From Desulfocicer vacuolatum DSM 3385 (GTDB lineage Bacteria; Desulfobacterota; Desulfobacteria; Desulfobacterales; SURF-7): a DNA stretch of 18,613 bases. Of this stretch, positions 15,967 to 18,613 are shown piece by piece (position 1 is the first letter of the stretch; each line of letters begins with the position of its first letter). Below the pieces are notes generated by a model that saw only the letters and a list, made by a program, of their open reading frames with translations, was not told the origin of the DNA and searched no databases. A program made the translations under genes and the position numbers. The stretch is from assembly GCA_945870015.1 (NCBI GenBank), contig CAMBQS010000023.1:1-18613 (forward strand), written 5' to 3'.

Positions 15967-17490
15967 ATGAAACATATAGAAGAAATAACTCTTTTTTATG
16001 AAATCAGCAAGGCTTTGAATGAACATCTGGATCTAAAAAAATCCTTATACAGGGTATTGGATATTCTTTCCAATTCAATGGAAATGGTTCGAGGAACCGT
16101 GACCATATTAAATCCCCTTCGAAATGAAATCAGTATTGAAATCGCCCATGGTCTTTCTCAAAGTGAAATCGTCAAAGGAAAATACAAGGTTGGAGAAGGT
16201 GTAACCGGACGAGTGATTCAAGACGGAAAACCAATTGCCATTCCAAAAATCAGTGAAGAGCCGCTTTTTTTGGATCGGACAGCAACGCGAAAGAGAAAGC
16301 TGAAAGATGAGTTATCCTTTATCTGCGTTCCGGTTAAAAAGGGCAATCAAGTGATCGGGGCATTGAGTGTAGACAGAGTGTATCAGGCAACCTATTCTCT
16401 TAAAGAAGGGGTGGAATATCTTTCGGTTGTTGCAACAATGATTGCAAATCATGTGATCAATCTTGAAAAAATACGTACGGAAAAGGAACATCTGAAAAAA
16501 GAGAACACAAGGCTCCGGAATGAACTTGAAAATAAGTATCGATTTAACAACATCGTGGGCAACAGCAATAAAATGCGTGAAGTTTATCAAATGATTTCAC
16601 AAGTTTCAAAAAGCAATGCCACAGTACTGATTCGGGGTGAAAGTGGTACAGGCAAAGAACTCGTTGCCAACTCAATTCACTATAACAGTCCCCGGTCCAA
16701 ACAGAACTTTGTAAAGGTGAACTGTGCAGCGCTTCCTTCCAATCTGATTGAAAGTGAACTGTTTGGTCATGAAAAAGGGTCTTTTACAGGGGCGATTAAA
16801 CAGAAAATCGGAAAATTTGAATTGGCACACAAAGGAACCATTTTTTTGGATGAAATCGGCTCGATTGATTTGGACGTCCAGGTTAAATTGCTTCGCGTTC
16901 TTCAGGAAAGGGAGTTTGAGCGGGTAGGAGGACATCACACCATCAAGGTGGACGTCCGGATCATCGCCGCAACCAATAAAAACCTGGAAATGGCCTTGGA
17001 ACAGGAGGTTTTTCGGGGAGATCTTTATTACCGCCTCAATGTTTTCCCAATTTATATGCCGCCCCTCCGGGAACGAAAGACAGATATCCTTCTGCTCGCG
17101 GATTATTTCCTTGAAAAATATTCAAACGAAAACCATAAAGAGATTAAGCGATTGTCCACACCGGCCATTGACATGCTGATGGGTTATCATTGGCCGGGCA
17201 ATGTTCGGGAGCTTGAAAACTGTATTGAAAGAGCGGTTCTTTTATGTGAAGAAGGCGTGCTTCATAGTTATAATCTTCCACCAACAATACAAACAGGAAA
17301 GGAATCCAATACACTTCCTGCACAATCCCTGGATGATGCAGTGGCAAATCTGGAAAAGTGTATGCTTATTGATGCATTGAAAAATGCAAGAGGTAATATT
17401 TCCACGGCAGCCATGATGCTTGAAACCACTGTAAGGAAATTTTCGTATAAAGCAAAACAGTATAATATTGATTATCGGGATTATCGATAA
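15967..17490 (+). CDS. NifA-like sigma-54-dependent transcriptional activator (GAF-AAA-HTH)
   Basis: The 507 residues form the classic enhancer-binding layout. A GAF sensor domain spans about 20-165, followed by a coiled linker rich in Glu/Lys (170-190). The AAA+ domain (about 195-420) has Walker A GESGTGKE 224-231, the sigma-54-contacting loop GSFTGA 271-276 (normally GAFTGA), Walker B GTIFLDEIG 290-298, and later RLNVFPIYMPPLRER and WPGNVRELEN. A Fis-type helix-turn-helix ends the protein (GNISTAAMMLETTVRKFSYKAKQYNID). The GAF type, length and YKxKQYxID ending resemble NifA, but no nif genes are visible, so I do not give the gene symbol. It binds upstream sites and uses ATP to open RpoN promoters; the candidate -24/-12 element of the porin gene 1.9 kb away is a possible target. 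The ribosome site is weak (AGAAAG). No conserved NifA cysteine motif for oxygen sensing is seen in the linker. Confidence 0.9.
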   Translation: MKHIEEITLFYEISKALNEHLDLKKSLYRVLDILSNSMEMVRGTVTILNPLRNEISIEIAHGLSQSEIVKGKYKVGEGVTGRVIQDGKPIAIPKISEEPLFLDRTATRKRKLKDELSFICVPVKKGNQVIGALSVDRVYQATYSLKEGVEYLSVVATMIANHVINLEKIRTEKEHLKKENTRLRNELENKYRFNNIVGNSNKMREVYQMISQVSKSNATVLIRGESGTGKELVANSIHYNSPRSKQNFVKVNCAALPSNLIESELFGHEKGSFTGAIKQKIGKFELAHKGTIFLDEIGSIDLDVQVKLLRVLQEREFERVGGHHTIKVDVRIIAATNKNLEMALEQEVFRGDLYYRLNVFPIYMPPLRERKTDILLLADYFLEKYSNENHKEIKRLSTPAIDMLMGYHWPGNVRELENCIERAVLLCEEGVLHSYNLPPTIQTGKESNTLPAQSLDDAVANLEKCMLIDALKNARGNISTAAMMLETTVRKFSYKAKQYNIDYRDYR

Positions 17491-17513
17491 TTCAATAGGA
17501 TCTGGTTTTTCTT

Positions 17514-17542
17514 TTGACATATAACTATTCATGACTTATAAC
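17514..17542 (+). promoter_or_regulatory. Strong sigma-70 promoter for the PilZ gene
   Basis: A perfect TTGACA (17514-17519), a 17-base spacer and TATAAC (17537-17542; 5 of 6). Transcription would start near 17549, giving a leader of about 113 bases before the PilZ start. It lies just behind the activator gene (stop 17490), showing that pilZ has its own transcription. Confidence 0.6.
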
Positions 17543-17560
17543 ATCGGCATGTAGATGTTA
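17539..17560 (+). promoter_or_regulatory. Operator-like dyad over the -10 and start site
   Basis: TAACATC (17539-17545) and GATGTTA (17554-17560) are perfect seven-base arms with eight bases between (15-base centre-to-centre). The dyad overlaps the -10 box and the predicted start of the PilZ promoter, the usual place for a repressor. It has no following T run, so a terminator is unlikely. Confidence 0.42.
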
Positions 17561-17662
17561 ATGAATATAATCCCTAATTATTTGTTTGTGTTATTGCTAT
17601 TTTGGGAGTAATTTTTTGGGCGGTATTTTTTTAAAAAATTTATAATACGGGCAAGATGAAGC

Positions 17663-18160
17663 ATGGATGAGCAAAACAGTTCCCCTTTCCAAAAAATTAT
17701 CCGCAAACTATCTTCTGAGGCACAGGAAATCGAATCAGGTGGAAAAATATCGGGATTCAGGAAGAGGCAAAAGGCCTTGCTGGATGATGATATGCATTTT
17801 GATTATACGCCTGTTGAAAGCGCTTCTGAATGGAATGGAAGGATCAACATGGCTATGCCCAGGGAAAAAAGAACATATCCAAGAAAACCATGTTTTCTTT
17901 CCGTGAACTATGCCACAGATGACAGAGCCTACCAGGAATTTATTCAAGATATCAGTACTACAGGCGCGTTTATCGAGACACGCCATCTGCTCCCAATTGG
18001 TCAGAACATCTCAATGACGTTTTCACTTCCAAGCCGACATGAGAATATCAAGCTGACCGGAAGTGTGGCAAGAACCACCTCACATGGACTTGGTGTGGCT
18101 TTTGTTCTGCAAAATGATGACCAGAAAAATTATTTGAATTCGCATCTTGTTGATATGTAG
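17663..18160 (+). CDS. PilZ-domain c-di-GMP-binding protein
   Basis: The 165-residue protein has an unrecognised, charged N-terminal part (1-65) and a C-terminal PilZ domain (about 68-160). The c-di-GMP motifs are complete: R70-x3-R74 (KRTYPRK) and D96-x-S98-x2-G101 (DISTTGAF), followed by a beta barrel with LTGSVARTTSHGLGVAF. It should bind cyclic di-GMP in the cytoplasm; no enzymatic or HTH domain is attached, so it likely acts as an adaptor on a partner protein. The start ATG 17663 has only a weak purine stretch (AAGATGAAG) before it. Neighbour to a CheX gene, which fits a motility or surface-behaviour context, but no flagellar or pilus gene is visible. Confidence 0.88.
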   Translation: MDEQNSSPFQKIIRKLSSEAQEIESGGKISGFRKRQKALLDDDMHFDYTPVESASEWNGRINMAMPREKRTYPRKPCFLSVNYATDDRAYQEFIQDISTTGAFIETRHLLPIGQNISMTFSLPSRHENIKLTGSVARTTSHGLGVAFVLQNDDQKNYLNSHLVDM

Positions 18161-18186
18161 TGTCAGGATAATATTACGATTCCCCG

Positions 18187-18206
18187 GCATCGGTTAAGAT
18201 GCTTTT
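18187..18206 (+). terminator. Weak hairpin-T terminator after the PilZ gene
   Basis: GCATC (18187-18191) and GATGC (18198-18202) with a six-base loop, followed at once by TTTT and a second T run at 18212-18216. The stem is only five to six pairs, so efficiency is uncertain. It is 27 bases after the PilZ stop, in the gap before the convergent CheX gene. Confidence 0.4.
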
Positions 18207-18256
18207 AAAGATTTTTCTGTTCTATTGACCGAGCCATACAAACCTTGTTACCTGAG

Positions 18257-18613
18257 CTAAAAGTCAAAACATATCTCCATTGTAAAAAATCCTTTATCCA
18301 TGATGAAGGGAATCGCGATTTTCGGACCGTCGGTCATATGATAGATTGTATGGTTTTTCCCGGAAAAAATGGATGGTATCGCACCATCCAGGCGAAGGCC
18401 CATGTTTTCAATTTCACGCCGGGCCTGTCCGGAAATCATATTTGCCAGTTCACCTGCAACCTCAGAAACATCTCGATCCAGCTTTTTTATTTCTTCCCCA
18501 AACATATTCGATGCAATTTGGATAATTGATGATTCATCAAAACTGATTGAAAAAGTCCCACTTGCCTCTCCGGTCAACCCGACAATCGTACTGATATCTC
18601 CGGTGGCAAGGTC
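18257..18613 (-). CDS. CheX-like CheY-P phosphatase (5' end outside the window)
   Basis: 118 C-terminal residues are visible; the frame is open to the right edge, so the gene begins outside. The text GDISTIVGLTGEASGTFSIS, then DVSEVAGELANMISGQA and IPSIFSG match CheX, a single-domain CheC/FliY-family protein that removes the phosphate from CheY-P. The catalytic pair E and N of the GExxN motif (GELAN) is present. Family members are about 150 residues, so roughly 35 residues are missing at the N-terminus; the TTG at 18577 is internal, not a start. The gene is convergent with pilZ, with 96 bp between. The dimeric family works in the cytoplasm in chemotaxis or in related two-component systems of Desulfobacterota, where CheX copies are numerous. 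Confidence 0.85.
   Translation of the reverse strand, partial: DLATGDISTIVGLTGEASGTFSISFDESSIIQIASNMFGEEIKKLDRDVSEVAGELANMISGQARREIENMGLRLDGAIPSIFSGKNHTIYHMTDGPKIAIPFIMDKGFFTMEICFDF

Noticed and set aside
17471..17491. Inverted repeat ATTATCG-N7-CGATAAT at the end of the activator gene
   Set aside because: It is AT-rich, includes the last codons and stop, and the next T run is about 15 bases away, so it is not a convincing terminator.
17641..17646. TATAAT close to the PilZ start
   Set aside because: No -35 at 16-18 bases upstream (GGGCGG there), and the TTGACA-17-TATAAC at 17514 is far better.
1..18613. CRISPR array, tRNA, rRNA, insertion sequence or phage genes
   Set aside because: No regularly spaced repeats, cloverleaf-like sequences, transposase motifs or terminal inverted repeats were seen by eye; a covariance-model and repeat search would be the decisive check.

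Overview
The window reads as part of the chromosome of a Gram-negative bacterium, most likely a Desulfobacterota (Desulfobacteraceae-like) sulfate reducer. This is an inference from outer-membrane proteins (a TonB-dependent receptor remnant and a TorF-type porin), a NifA-like sigma-54 activator, an RseC-type membrane protein, a KamA-family radical SAM enzyme, a CheX phosphatase, a fused PurD-PurE, and moderately AT-rich DNA with very AT-rich intergenic stretches. No rRNA, tRNA, CRISPR array, transposase or phage gene was seen.

Left part (1-2440): a start site of a gene leaving the window leftwards (minus strand), then a TonB-dependent receptor that has lost its signal peptide and plug domain, followed by an unrecognised seven-helix membrane protein. 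Next (2448-7339, minus strand) is a complete four-gene ABC-2 export-type operon, in transcription order ATPase, permease, GldG-like auxiliary protein and DUF4340 protein, with a promoter candidate in front. Upstream of it, on the same strand, is a CCA-adding-type tRNA nucleotidyltransferase with an HD domain.

The middle (9193-13067, plus strand) is a tightly packed operon: a small two-helix SHOCT-like membrane protein, D-Ala-D-Ala ligase, a PurD-PurE fusion and a TsaC/Sua5-type protein. Genes overlap or nearly touch. It links cell-wall precursor synthesis, purine synthesis and tRNA t6A modification, so it looks like a housekeeping block. A hairpin terminator separates it from the convergent TorF-like porin gene.

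The porin gene has a near-consensus sigma-54 -24/-12 element about 190 bp upstream of its start. The NifA-like sigma-54 activator lies about 2 kb away, so a regulatory link is possible but unproven. Between them lie an RseC-like gene with a GTG start and a KamA-family enzyme that keeps the lysine-binding aspartates of lysine 2,3-aminomutase.

The right end holds a PilZ-domain (c-di-GMP) protein behind a strong sigma-70 promoter with an overlapping dyad, and the 3' part of a CheX gene. I found no clearly novel multi-gene defence or biosynthetic system. The most unusual items are the PurD-PurE fusion, the truncated receptor with its orphan membrane partner, the sigma-54 element and long leader of the porin gene, and the dyad at the pilZ promoter.
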